A DNA stretch of 64,000 bases, taken from assembly GCF_047303325.1 (NCBI RefSeq), contig NZ_JBKBEX010000012.1, positions 1 to 64,000 of the forward strand, written 5' to 3'. Position numbers and translations under genes: made by a program. The stretch is from Polaromonas sp047303325. Its GTDB lineage: Bacteria > Pseudomonadota > Gammaproteobacteria > Burkholderiales > Burkholderiaceae_C. Below the pieces are notes generated by a model. It had not been told where the DNA came from. It saw nothing but the letters and a program-made list of their open reading frames with translations, and made no database searches. Of the stretch, positions 42,938 through 52,392 are shown in pieces. Position 1 is the stretch's first letter. Every line of letters begins with the position of its first letter.

Positions 42938-43684
42938 ATGGTTTCACCCGGCACACTTTTAAAAGCATCCTACAACGCGAGCAAGGAGTTCTTCCGCCCG
43001 CCTGTAGCAGAGACGCGCGCGCCCCTGCAGCAGCCTGCCGCCGCCCCGCACGTCCAGCCGGTCATGGTCCCCATCCGTTCCATAGGCCCCAGCCACGGGG
43101 AACGCATCGCCACCCATTTGCTGGCCCTGGGCGAACACGACCGTTATTTGCGCTTCGGCTACGCGGCCAATGACGAGCAGGTGCGCCGTTACGTCGACAG
43201 CCTGAACTTCGACCGCGACGAGATCTTCGGCATCTACAACCGCAAACTGCAGCTGATCGCCATGGCCCACCTGGCGCACTCCACCGACCCCAACCTCAAG
43301 AGCTGCGCTGAATTCGGCGTCTCGGTGCTGGCCCAGGCCCGCGGCCGGGGCTACGGCTCGCGCCTGTTCGACCGCGCCGTGATGCACGCCCGCAACGACG
43401 GCGTCGACATGATGTTCATCCACGCGCTCAGCGAAAACACCGCCATGCTCAACATCGCCCGCAAGGCCGGCGCCACCATCGTGCGTGACGGCTCTGAAAG
43501 CGAGGCCTACCTCAAGCTGCCTCCGGCCGACCTGGATTCGCGCATGACCGAAATGGTCGAAGAGCAGATCGCCCAGACCGACTACCGCCTCAAGGTCCAG
43601 GCCAAGCAGTTCTGGGATTTGCTGGGCGTGATCCAGGAAGTGCGGCAAGGGGTTCGGGACGGTAGGGACCGGATGCCCATGTAG
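42938..43684 (+). CDS. GNAT-family N-acetyltransferase
   Basis: 248 residues. The acetyl-CoA motif A is VSVLAQARGRGYGSRLFDRAV with R/Q-x-x-G-x-G/A spacing (about 128-148), followed by FIHALSENTAMLNIARKAG (motif B). An N-terminal extension of ~45 residues is Ala/Pro-rich and probably disordered, and the C-terminal ~50 residues form charged helices. The preceding 253 bases hold no gene. The substrate is unknown; location does not help. Confidence 0.85.
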   Translation: MVSPGTLLKASYNASKEFFRPPVAETRAPLQQPAAAPHVQPVMVPIRSIGPSHGERIATHLLALGEHDRYLRFGYAANDEQVRRYVDSLNFDRDEIFGIYNRKLQLIAMAHLAHSTDPNLKSCAEFGVSVLAQARGRGYGSRLFDRAVMHARNDGVDMMFIHALSENTAMLNIARKAGATIVRDGSESEAYLKLPPADLDSRMTEMVEEQIAQTDYRLKVQAKQFWDLLGVIQEVRQGVRDGRDRMPM

Positions 43685-43768
43685 GTTCTTTGGGCTTGGC
43701 TGCCCGGGCTGGGCTTCCCTGCTGAGGGCTTGCTTGTTCTAGTGCTGTTTTCTCTTCATAGTGCTGCT

Positions 43769-44315
43769 GGCCGGGAGTGGCCCGGCGGCCAGTAACTTTC
43801 TTTTGCTTCGCCAAAAGAAAGTCACCAAAGAAAAGGCGACCCGCAGTCTGGGTCCCCTACGCTGCGCTACGGGGCAACCTGTGGTGCTCGACCCAAGCGG
43901 GGTCAAAAACAACTCGCTTCGCTCAAACAAGTTTTTGCCCTGATCCGCTTGTCTCTGCGCTCCTCGGCCCAGCCAGGACGGGGCAATCGGGAGCGGGGAC
44001 AGAAAACCAAGAAGACAAATACAAACAAGGACACGCCATGGCGTGTCCTTGTGGTGTTCGGTTTTCTGTCTTCGGCTGTTTGATATTCCTGTCCCCACCC
44101 CCTTGTGGATGCGCCGAGGAGCGCAGGGCCAGACGGATCAGGGCAAAAACTTGTTTGAGCGAAGCGAGTTGTTTTTGACCCCGGCTGGACCGAGCACCGC
44201 AGGTTGCCCCGGAGCGAAGCGCAGGGGACGCAGCAACCAGGGTCGCCTTTCTTTTGGGTACTTTTCTTTGGCGAAGCAAAGAAAAGTGCCTCGCCCGCCG
44301 GGGCGAGACCCGGCC
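43769..44315. repeat. ~550-bp near-perfect palindromic (inverted) repeat
   Basis: Two arms of about 270 bases are inverted around 44038/44039. The centre is a perfect 28-base palindrome (44025-44052, ACAAGGACACGCCATGG core). The longest exact inverted match is 49 bases, 43899-43947 against 44134-44182. The arms match loosely out to GGCCGGG (43769) and CCCGGCC (44315), with short indels. Inside each arm smaller hairpins occur, for example TTTCTTTT-GCTTCGCC-AAAAGAAA. No transposase or other real gene is inside; the frames there are products of the repeat. Confidence 0.9.
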
Positions 44316-44559
44316 AACTGAACTAAGAAGAGGGAAGAGGGGAAGAGCGCGCCCGCCGGAGCAAGACCCGGCCCAGCCACTACAACCAAAGATTTCGTCC
44401 ACCCCCACCCCGATACTCAATTGCTATCAAACAAGTAGCACCACAGCCCCAGTCACAAAAGGTTGGCAGGAGAAATTTCCTGTAAACCCTGCCGCCCCAC
44501 CCTCACCATCAAAGATTTCAGCTATCCTTACCCCCTTCACAACTACCGACCGCCATCAC
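44316..44559. repeat. Intergenic region with partial repeat copy, upstream of corC
   Basis: No gene is seen. At about 44349-44372 GCGCCCGCCGGAGCAAGACC is a degenerate third copy of the outer arm end of the palindrome (TCGCCCGCCGGGGCGAGACC at 44291). CAATTGCTATCAAA (44429) resembles GATTTTGATAGC near 42815, a short motif that seems to be repeated in the window. Confidence 0.5.
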
Positions 44560-45414
44560 GTGTCCGACGTTCCCCCCAGTCGGTCTTCCAGGCCAGAAGA
44601 CAAGCGAGGCTTTCTGCAAAAGCTCGCTGAAATGCTCCACCCCGGTCCCGATTCGAAAGACGAGTTGATCGAAACCCTGGTGGAGGCCCAGGACAATGAC
44701 GTTATTGGCGCCCAGAGCCGTGAAATGCTCGAGGGCGTGATCCGCATGGCCGATATGACGGCCGGCGACGTCATGGTGGCGGCGCCGCGCATGGACGTGA
44801 TCAACATCGACGCGCCTTTCGACGAGTTGCTGCACCTGGTCATAGACACCGCCCACTCGCGCTTTCCCGTCTACGAAGGCGAAAAGGAAAACATCCTCGG
44901 CATCCTGATGGCCAAGGATTTGCTGAAGCTGCAGCGCGCGCCCGAGCTCAATATCAAGGCCTTGCTGCGTCCGGCCGTCTTCGTGCCCGAAAGCAAGGGC
45001 CTGAACGACCTGCTGCGTGAATTTCGCGGCAACCGCAACCACCTGGCCATCGTGATCGATGAGTTCGGCCGCGTGGCCGGCCTGATCACGATTGAAGACG
45101 TGCTCGAGCAGATCGTCGGCGAGATCGAGGACGAATTCGACATTGCCGAAGACGAGGGCGACATCTTCGGCCTGAGCGACCACACCTACCGGGTCAGCGG
45201 CGACACCTCGATAGAGCGTGTCAACGAGGCTTTCGGCGTGACGCTGCCGGAAACCGATTTCGACACCATAGGCGGGCTGGTGGCGCACGAGATGGGCCAC
45301 GTGCCCAAGCGCGGCGAACACTACGCGCTGGCCGGCCTGCAATTCACGGTGCTGCACACCAAAGGTGGCGCGGTGCGCTGGTTCAAGGTATCGCCGGTAT
45401 CCGCCGGCGTCTGA
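44560..45414 (+). CDS. corC: CBS-domain transporter-associated protein CorC/YbeX
   Basis: 284 residues from the GTG at 44560; the open frame runs far upstream into the repeat region but encodes no family sequence there. Two CBS motifs (about 65-190, TAGDVMVAAPRMDVI and FRGNRNHLAIVIDEFGRVAGLITIEDVLE) are followed by the CorC/HlyC C-terminal domain (about 205-284). No membrane segment. In E. coli the gene lies directly upstream of lnt (ybeX-lnt), as here (30 bases apart), and is tied to magnesium/cobalt efflux or ribosome-related stress. Confidence 0.9.
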   Translation: MSDVPPSRSSRPEDKRGFLQKLAEMLHPGPDSKDELIETLVEAQDNDVIGAQSREMLEGVIRMADMTAGDVMVAAPRMDVINIDAPFDELLHLVIDTAHSRFPVYEGEKENILGILMAKDLLKLQRAPELNIKALLRPAVFVPESKGLNDLLREFRGNRNHLAIVIDEFGRVAGLITIEDVLEQIVGEIEDEFDIAEDEGDIFGLSDHTYRVSGDTSIERVNEAFGVTLPETDFDTIGGLVAHEMGHVPKRGEHYALAGLQFTVLHTKGGAVRWFKVSPVSAGV

Positions 45415-45444
45415 CGACACACAATAAAGTAAAGAGGGCAATAT

Positions 45445-47079
45445 ATGGCACGGGACTCGATCCACAGCATGATGTCCCACCTGCCGACCTTGCCCGCCTT
45501 GCTTGAGCACGCGCGCAACCTGCCGCCGCGCAAGGGCTTCTCGCCCTTCCAGTTGGCCATGGTGCTGATTGCCGGCTGCCTGCATGCCGCCAGCATGGCC
45601 TGGCCGTTTGATTTCGGCTTCATACAGGGCCAACCCCTGGGGGGCATGCAGCTACTGGCGATGTTCCTGTTCGCGGCGCAGATCGACAGCTGCCGCTCCA
45701 TGAAGCGCGCCGCCTGGCTGGGCGTCGCCTTCGGCACGGCCATGCTGTGCAGCACTTTCTGGTGGCTGTTCATTTCCATGCACTTCTACGGCGGGCTGGC
45801 CGCGCCGCTGACGGTGCTGGCTGTGCTGCTGCTGGCGGCCTTTTTGTCGCTGTACTACGCCGCGGCGGGGGCGCTTTTTGTGCGACTGGCGCCACGCCGC
45901 AAGCTGCCGCGCGCCCTGGTGTTCGCCTCGCTGTGGCTGCTGGCCGAACTGGCCCGCGTCGAATTCTTCACCGGCTTTCCGTGGGGCGAGGGTGGCTACG
46001 CGCATGTGGACGGCTGGGCCAGGCCGCTGGCCGCCTGGGTGGGTGTGCACGGCATCACCTTCCTGGCGGCGCTGGCTGCGGCCTGGCTGGCCATGGCCCT
46101 GCGCGCCTCGCGCATGCAGTGGGCCACCGCGATTGCCATCGTGCTGGCCTGCTTCGTCCTGTCCTATCTGCCTGTGCAGAGCGCCTTGCCCGGGGAGGCG
46201 GGCTCCACCTCCGCCGGCGAGCCGCTGCAGGTCACGCTTTTACAGGGCAACATTCCGCAGAACGAAAAATTCCAGAGCGGCACCGGCGTGGCCACCGCGC
46301 TGCAGTGGTACGGGCAGCAACTGCGCGACGCCAAAACTCCGCTGGTGGTGGCGCCCGAGACCGCCATTCCGCTGCTGCCCATGCAATTGCCCGAAGGCTA
46401 CTGGCGGGCGCTGCAGTCACGCTTTGCCACCGGTCAGCAGGCGGCGCTGGTCGGCATGCCCGTGGGCAATCCCCAGGCCGGCTATGCCAACTCGGTGGTC
46501 GGCTTCAAGCCCGGACAGCCCGAGCCCTACCGCTTTGACAAGCACCACCTGGTGCCTTTTGGCGAGTTCGTCCCGCCCGGTTTTCGCTGGTTCATCGACA
46601 TGATGCGCATCCCCTTGGGCGACTTCAACCGCGGCGCGGTGGGCCAGGCGTCCTTCGAATGGAAAGGCCAGCGGCTGGCGCCCAACATCTGCTATGAGGA
46701 TTTGTTCGGCGAAGAGCTGGGCGCGCGTTTTGCCGACCCGGCGCTGGCGCCCACGATTTTTGTCAATGTCAGCAATATCGCCTGGTTCGGCAACACCGTG
46801 GCCATAGACCAGCACCTGCAGATCTCGCGCATGCGCGCGCTTGAGTTCAGCCGTCCCATGATCCGCGCCACCAACACCGGCGCCACCGTCATCATCGACC
46901 ACGCCGGTAAGGTCACGCATTCGCTGGAGCGCCACACACGCGGCGCGCTGATCGGTGAGGTGGAAGGCCGCAATGGCATCACGCCCTATGCCGATTGGGT
47001 GTCGCGCTACGGCCTGTGGCCGCTGTGGGGCCTGGGCCTGGGTATCGCAGTTCTGGCACTCTTGTTCCGCCGTCGCTAG
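45445..47079 (+). CDS. lnt: Apolipoprotein N-acyltransferase
   Basis: Adds the third acyl chain to the N-terminal Cys of lipoproteins in the inner membrane. 544 residues: several N-terminal TM helices (to about 250) and a C-terminal nitrilase-like domain with catalytic Glu in VVAPETAIP, Lys in KHHLVPFGE and Cys in NICYEDLFGE, then a final TM helix. AGAGGG precedes the ATG. The gene follows corC directly. The N-terminus has ~30 extra residues before the first helix; an internal ATG (MSHLPTLP) could be the true start. Confidence 0.95.
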   Translation: MARDSIHSMMSHLPTLPALLEHARNLPPRKGFSPFQLAMVLIAGCLHAASMAWPFDFGFIQGQPLGGMQLLAMFLFAAQIDSCRSMKRAAWLGVAFGTAMLCSTFWWLFISMHFYGGLAAPLTVLAVLLLAAFLSLYYAAAGALFVRLAPRRKLPRALVFASLWLLAELARVEFFTGFPWGEGGYAHVDGWARPLAAWVGVHGITFLAALAAAWLAMALRASRMQWATAIAIVLACFVLSYLPVQSALPGEAGSTSAGEPLQVTLLQGNIPQNEKFQSGTGVATALQWYGQQLRDAKTPLVVAPETAIPLLPMQLPEGYWRALQSRFATGQQAALVGMPVGNPQAGYANSVVGFKPGQPEPYRFDKHHLVPFGEFVPPGFRWFIDMMRIPLGDFNRGAVGQASFEWKGQRLAPNICYEDLFGEELGARFADPALAPTIFVNVSNIAWFGNTVAIDQHLQISRMRALEFSRPMIRATNTGATVIIDHAGKVTHSLERHTRGALIGEVEGRNGITPYADWVSRYGLWPLWGLGLGIAVLALLFRRR

Positions 47080-47091
47080 ATAGGTTTACCC

Positions 47092-47176
47092 CGTCGGACG
47101 CTCACTGCGTGTAGCGCCTTCCCCCTTCCAGGGGCGGCGCCTGCGGCCTGGCAAAGCCAGTTCCGCGGCCCCTGCT
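47092..47176. repeat. Dispersed intergenic repeat, copy 1
   Basis: Right after lnt, about 85 bases match a second stretch at 62750-62836. The core 47141-47176 (36 bases, beginning CTGCGGCCTGGCAAAGCCAG) is identical in both. It contains the inverted repeat CTGGC/GCCAG and GC-rich blocks. No gene inside. Confidence 0.85.
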
Positions 47177-47209
47177 GGCCCGGAGGGTGTTTCGGTGAGT
47201 TGGGTGTGC

Positions 47210-48118
47210 TCAGTGCGTTGCTGCCATCACGCCGTGAAGCAAATCCGGGATCATCTCCAGCATGCGCAGCGCATCCTGGCCCGGCGGTGTGCTGGTGGCG
47301 AAATACATCTGCAGCGGCGCGTGGGCGAACTCATGCAGTGGCACCGCTGTCAGCGAGTCCGGGTCCAGGTTGCTGGCCGTGAGGAAGTCCACCACCGTCC
47401 AGCCCATGCCGCGCCTGACCAGCTCCAGCGCCAGCCGTGAAGTCTGCACCTGCAGGCCAGCTGGTGCGGTGAGGCCCAGGTGGCGGGCCAGCTCGTCGAT
47501 GGACTGGCACATAGGGTCCTCGCCTACCAGCCGTATCAGGGGCATGCCGGCCAGGAAGGACATCGGGTTTTGCCGGCGCGCCTTCACGGCGCGTTGCCAG
47601 ATCTCGCGCGTGACGGCCAGATAGAGCGGCCCGCTCACCAGCGTCGTGCTGGTCAGCAGCGGGTGCGGGTGCTCGTAAAACCCCAGCGCGAAGTCCACGC
47701 CGCGCGTCAGCAGGGCCTGCACCATCTGGTCCTGGTGCAAGGTGCGCACCTCGACACGCACGCGCGGATGCCGGGTCATGTGCCGCTCCAGCACCAAGGG
47801 TAAAAATTCGTGGCTGATGGACGGGATGGCCGCCAGCCGCACCTGGCCGTCGGCGGCCTGCCGCAGGTTGAGGGCCATGCGCTTGAGCCCGTCCAGCTTC
47901 TGGTGGATCAGCGCGGACTCCTCAAACAGCACCCGCGCTTCCGGCGTGGGGGCCAACGTGCCCTTGCCGCGAGTGAACAGCTTGTAGCCCAGCTGCAGTT
48001 CGGTGTGTGAGATGGTCTTGCTGACGGCCGAGGGCGTGATGCAGATGAGGCGCGCGGCGGCGCTCATATTGCCCGTCTGCATGACGGCCTGGAAGACTTC
48101 AAGTTGTCTGAGGTTCAT
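47210..48118 (-). CDS. LysR-family regulator divergent from asparaginase
   Basis: 302 residues from MNLRQLEVFQAV, the canonical LysR start; the frame extends 17 codons upstream without family sequence. The HTH (about 1-60) has TGNMSAAARLICITPSAVSKTI, and the rest is a substrate-binding domain. It is divergent from the asparaginase gene, with 213 bases between, so it most likely regulates it. Confidence 0.9.
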   Translation of the reverse strand: MNLRQLEVFQAVMQTGNMSAAARLICITPSAVSKTISHTELQLGYKLFTRGKGTLAPTPEARVLFEESALIHQKLDGLKRMALNLRQAADGQVRLAAIPSISHEFLPLVLERHMTRHPRVRVEVRTLHQDQMVQALLTRGVDFALGFYEHPHPLLTSTTLVSGPLYLAVTREIWQRAVKARRQNPMSFLAGMPLIRLVGEDPMCQSIDELARHLGLTAPAGLQVQTSRLALELVRRGMGWTVVDFLTASNLDPDSLTAVPLHEFAHAPLQMYFATSTPPGQDALRMLEMIPDLLHGVMAATH

Positions 48119-48331
48119 TGTTGTGCCAGGGGTATGAGTTTTATTCACACCCCTCGCTGCATTATGCATCGCTGCTTTTCGACGGGCTGGCTACGATGAG
48201 CCACCTTTGGCCCTGGTGCCGGAGGAGACATCGGTTCGCGGTGCCAACGCATTGACACTTATTCACAGGTGCCTGCGATGCACGCGATCCGGCAGAACTA
48301 TTTCAACGATTCACCTTCCCGGGATATCTTC

Positions 48332-49420
48332 ATGCAAATCGCTTCCACCCTCCTGAAAATGGGCGCCGGCCTCGGCCTCGTCGCCTTTACCGCGCTGGGC
48401 ACGCCGGCTTCCGTGCTGGCGCAAACCGCCGGCAAGCCCAATGTCGTGATCCTGGCCACCGGCGGCACCATTGCCGGCGCCGGCGCCTCGGCCCTGAACA
48501 GCGCCACCTACGCCGCCGCGAAAGTGCCGGTCGACAAGCTGCTGGCCGGCCTGCCCGAGCTGGCCAACATCGCCAACGTCAAGGGCGAGCAGGTTTCGCA
48601 GATCGCGTCTGAAAGCTTTACCAACGACAACCTCATGAAGCTCGGCAAGCGCATCTCGGCGCTGGTCAAGCAGTCCGACGTGGACGGCATCGTCGTCACC
48701 CACGGCACCGACACGCTGGAAGAAACCGCCTACTTCCTCAACCTCGTGATCCGCACCAGCAAGCCCATCGTGGTGGTGGGCTCCATGCGTCCCGGCACGG
48801 CGCTTTCGGCCGATGGCGCGCTCAACCTGTTTGACGCCGTCAGTGTGGCCGCCAGCAAGGATGCGGCCGGCAAGGGCGTGCTGGTCACCATGAACGACGA
48901 AATCCAGAGCGGTCGCGACGTCACCAAGACCATCAACATCAAGACCGAGGCCTTCAAGAGCCAGTGGGGCCCGCTGGGCATGGTGGTGGAAGGCAACAAC
49001 TACTGGTTCCGCGCGCCGGCCAAGCGCCACACCGCGCAGTCCGAGTTCAATATCGACGACTTCGACGCGCTGGCGCCGGTGGAAATCGTTTACGGCTACG
49101 GCAACGTCTCGCGCACGGCCCTGGACGCCGTCGCCAAGACCGGCATCAAGGCCCTGATTCACGGCGGCACCGGCAACGGCTCGGTGGCCGACCGGATCGT
49201 TCCCGCGCTGCAGGAAGTGCGCGCCAAGGGCATTCAGGTGGTGCGTTCCTCGCGCGTGCCCGAAGGCTTTGTGCTGCGCAACGCCGAACAGCCCGACGAC
49301 AAATACGACTGGGTGGTCGCGCACGACCTGAACCCGCAAAAGGCCCGCATACTGGCCGCCGTGGCGCTGACGAAGAACGTGGACAGCAAGGAACTGCAGC
49401 GCATCTTCTGGCAGTACTGA
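48332..49420 (+). CDS. ansB: Periplasmic L-asparaginase (type II)
   Basis: Hydrolyses asparagine to aspartate and ammonia. 362 residues from the ATG at 48332, which begins a clean signal peptide (MQIASTLLKMGAGLGLVAF, cleaved near VLAQT); an in-frame GTG and ATG upstream would put 21 residues before it. Catalytic motifs are ILATGGTIAG (first Thr) and THGTDTLEET (second Thr and Asp), as in type II enzymes. A LysR regulator is divergent from it and a strong bidirectional terminator follows. Glutaminase activity cannot be excluded. Confidence 0.92.
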   Translation: MQIASTLLKMGAGLGLVAFTALGTPASVLAQTAGKPNVVILATGGTIAGAGASALNSATYAAAKVPVDKLLAGLPELANIANVKGEQVSQIASESFTNDNLMKLGKRISALVKQSDVDGIVVTHGTDTLEETAYFLNLVIRTSKPIVVVGSMRPGTALSADGALNLFDAVSVAASKDAAGKGVLVTMNDEIQSGRDVTKTINIKTEAFKSQWGPLGMVVEGNNYWFRAPAKRHTAQSEFNIDDFDALAPVEIVYGYGNVSRTALDAVAKTGIKALIHGGTGNGSVADRIVPALQEVRAKGIQVVRSSRVPEGFVLRNAEQPDDKYDWVVAHDLNPQKARILAAVALTKNVDSKELQRIFWQY

Positions 49421-49441
49421 GTCTTTCCGGGGCGTAAAGAC

Positions 49442-49476
49442 AAAAGGGCGATGCCGGTAGCGGCATCGCCCTTTTT
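49442..49476. terminator. Bidirectional terminator between ansB and SDR genes
   Basis: AAAAGGGCGATGCCG (49442-49456) and CGGCATCGCCCTTTTT (from 49461) form a 15-bp perfect stem with a GTAG loop and a T-run on each side. It serves the two convergent genes. Confidence 0.92.
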
Positions 49477-49497
49477 CATGGGCCGGTGGGTGGCGGC

Positions 49498-50274
49498 TTA
49501 GAGCTGGCTCATGCCGCCGTCGACGATCAGTTCCGTCCCCACAATGAAGGCCGCGTCGGGCGACGACAGGTAAACCACCGCGCTGGCCACCTCATCGGGC
49601 GTCCCGAAGCGCTTGACCGGCACTTGCGCCTGGATGCCGGCGGCCAGCGCATCCAGCTGGTCGGCGGGCACGCCCAGCTTGCCATACAGCGGCGTTGTGA
49701 CCGGACCGGGGCTCACCACATTGACGCGGATGCCGCGCGCCACGAATTCAGCCGACAGGGTCTTGGCGAATGAAATCAGCGCGGCCTTGCTGGCGGCATA
49801 GACGCTGGAGTTGGGCATGCCGATATGGGCGTTGATGGAGCCGTTCAGGATGACGGCCGCGCCCGTGTTCAGCAGCGGCGACAGCGCCTGGATCGCGAAG
49901 AAGGCGCCCTTCACGTTGACGTTGAAGGTCTGGTCCCACAGCGCTTCGTCCACGCTTTCGAGCGGGGCGAATTTGGCCAGGCCTGCGTTGATAAAGACCG
50001 CGTCCAGCGTAATCCCTTCAGCGGTCAGCGCGGCGGCCAGCGCCTTGGCCGAGCCGCTGGCTCCTGCGTCGTTGCGCAGCGCGATGGCGCCTTCGCCGAG
50101 TTGCGCTTTGGCTTGCTCCAGCGTGGCGGGGTCGCGGCCGGTGATGACGACGCGGGCGCCTTGTGCGGCGAATTGCAGCGCCGTGGCCAGGCCGATGCCG
50201 CTGTTGCCGCCCGTGACGAGCACGGTCTTGTTGGCAAAACGGGGTGTGAAGGAGGAGGTTTGTGCGGTGGTCAT
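49498..50274 (-). CDS. SDR-family oxidoreductase
   Basis: 258 residues, classical short-chain dehydrogenase. NAD(P) motif TGGNSGIG at 21-28, NAG at 96-98, catalytic S146, Y159 and K163 (YAASK). The basic residue after the motif (GRDP, about 46-49) favours NADPH. It is divergent from a LysR regulator (160 bases between). The substrate is unknown; similar genes with this regulator often act on quinones or ketones. Confidence 0.9.
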   Translation of the reverse strand: MTTAQTSSFTPRFANKTVLVTGGNSGIGLATALQFAAQGARVVITGRDPATLEQAKAQLGEGAIALRNDAGASGSAKALAAALTAEGITLDAVFINAGLAKFAPLESVDEALWDQTFNVNVKGAFFAIQALSPLLNTGAAVILNGSINAHIGMPNSSVYAASKAALISFAKTLSAEFVARGIRVNVVSPGPVTTPLYGKLGVPADQLDALAAGIQAQVPVKRFGTPDEVASAVVYLSSPDAAFIVGTELIVDGGMSQL

Positions 50275-50434
50275 GTCAGTTTCCTTGAGTCGTTGGTTGA
50301 AAGGGTTTTCTGGTTCGGCGAGCCTTCTGGCTTGCCGATGGGTCCAATGTACGGTTCATGTTCGCTAAGGAGAAGGCCTGAAAAGTGTTTTAATCATTCA
50401 GGTTTTATGAACATCAAGCACTGGAGGCGCCGCC

Positions 50435-51379
50435 ATGGACCGTTTGCGAGCCTTTGAGGTATTTGCCGCCGTTGTCGGCCGCGGCAGTTTCACGCGGGCG
50501 GCCGATGCGCTGGACACCTCGCCGGCCAACGTCACGCGCTATATCAACGAACTGGAAGCCCACCTGGGCACGCGCCTGCTCAACCGCAGCTCGCGCAGGC
50601 TCTCGCTCACCGAAAGCGGCGAGGCGCTGTATGAGCGCAGCAAGTCCATCCTCGAGGAAGTCGCCGACGCCGAAGCGCTGGCCTCGTCGGCCACCGTGCA
50701 GCCGCGCGGGCGCCTGCGTATCAACGCGCCCGTGAGCTTCGGCATACGCCAGCTGGCGCCGCTGTGGCCGCGTTTCATGCAAAGCTATCCCGACGTTGAG
50801 CTTGACATCGCGCTCAGCGACCGTGTGGTCGACATCGTGGAGGAGGGCTACGACCTCGCCATCCGCATCTCGCGCGCCGGCCCCGCCACCCATGCGGCGC
50901 GCAAGCTGGCCACCTCCTGCAACATCGTCTGCGCGTCGCCCGCCTATCTGAAGCAGCACGGCAGCCCCAAGGTGCCGGCCGACCTGGCGGCGCACCGCTG
51001 CCTGGGCTACACCTACGCGGCCACCGCCAATGAATGGCATTTCGTCGACGAGCAGACGCGCCCGCACAAGGTCAAGGTCCAGTACGTGATGCATGCCAAC
51101 AACGGCGACACGGCCCGCGAAGCGGCCCTGGCCGGACAGGGCATCATCTGGCAGCCGGCCTTTCTGGTCGGCGACGACCTGCGCGAAGGGCGCCTGGTGC
51201 CTTTGCTGCCGGGTTACCGCATGCCCGACATCGACGTGCTGGCCGTCTACCCCAGCCGGCGCCACCTGAGCGCCAAGGTCCGTGTGATGGTGGACTTCCT
51301 GGCGCAGGCCTTCAAGGACGGGCCCGCCTGGCATGTGCCGCCCGACGCGGCGCCCGCGCGCCGTCGCCGCGTAAAATGA
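50435..51379 (+). CDS. LysR-family regulator divergent from SDR gene
   Basis: 314 residues; N-terminal HTH with RGSFTRAADALDTSPANVT (about 16-34), followed by the effector-binding domain (about 90-295). The C-terminus is basic (ARRRRVK). It probably controls the divergent SDR gene, a common pairing. The annotation as LysR is firm; the ligand is unknown. Confidence 0.92.
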   Translation: MDRLRAFEVFAAVVGRGSFTRAADALDTSPANVTRYINELEAHLGTRLLNRSSRRLSLTESGEALYERSKSILEEVADAEALASSATVQPRGRLRINAPVSFGIRQLAPLWPRFMQSYPDVELDIALSDRVVDIVEEGYDLAIRISRAGPATHAARKLATSCNIVCASPAYLKQHGSPKVPADLAAHRCLGYTYAATANEWHFVDEQTRPHKVKVQYVMHANNGDTAREAALAGQGIIWQPAFLVGDDLREGRLVPLLPGYRMPDIDVLAVYPSRRHLSAKVRVMVDFLAQAFKDGPAWHVPPDAAPARRRRVK

Positions 51380-51460
51380 ACGGTTTCGCACTGCCGCCCA
51401 TGCGGCCTTGCCTTTCCGGCGCCTGCACAGGCGCCGCGCTTTTGTCCTGAACCCATTCCT

Positions 51461-52381
<921 letters not shown>

Positions 52382-52392
52382 GAGCGATGACG

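Noticed and set aside
43769..44315. Insertion sequence
   Set aside because: No transposase frame and the repeat is itself palindromic rather than having short terminal repeats around a gene.
43761..44420. Open frames on both strands inside the large palindrome
   Set aside because: Frames on the two arms mirror each other because of the inverted repeat; no ribosome binding sites or family features.
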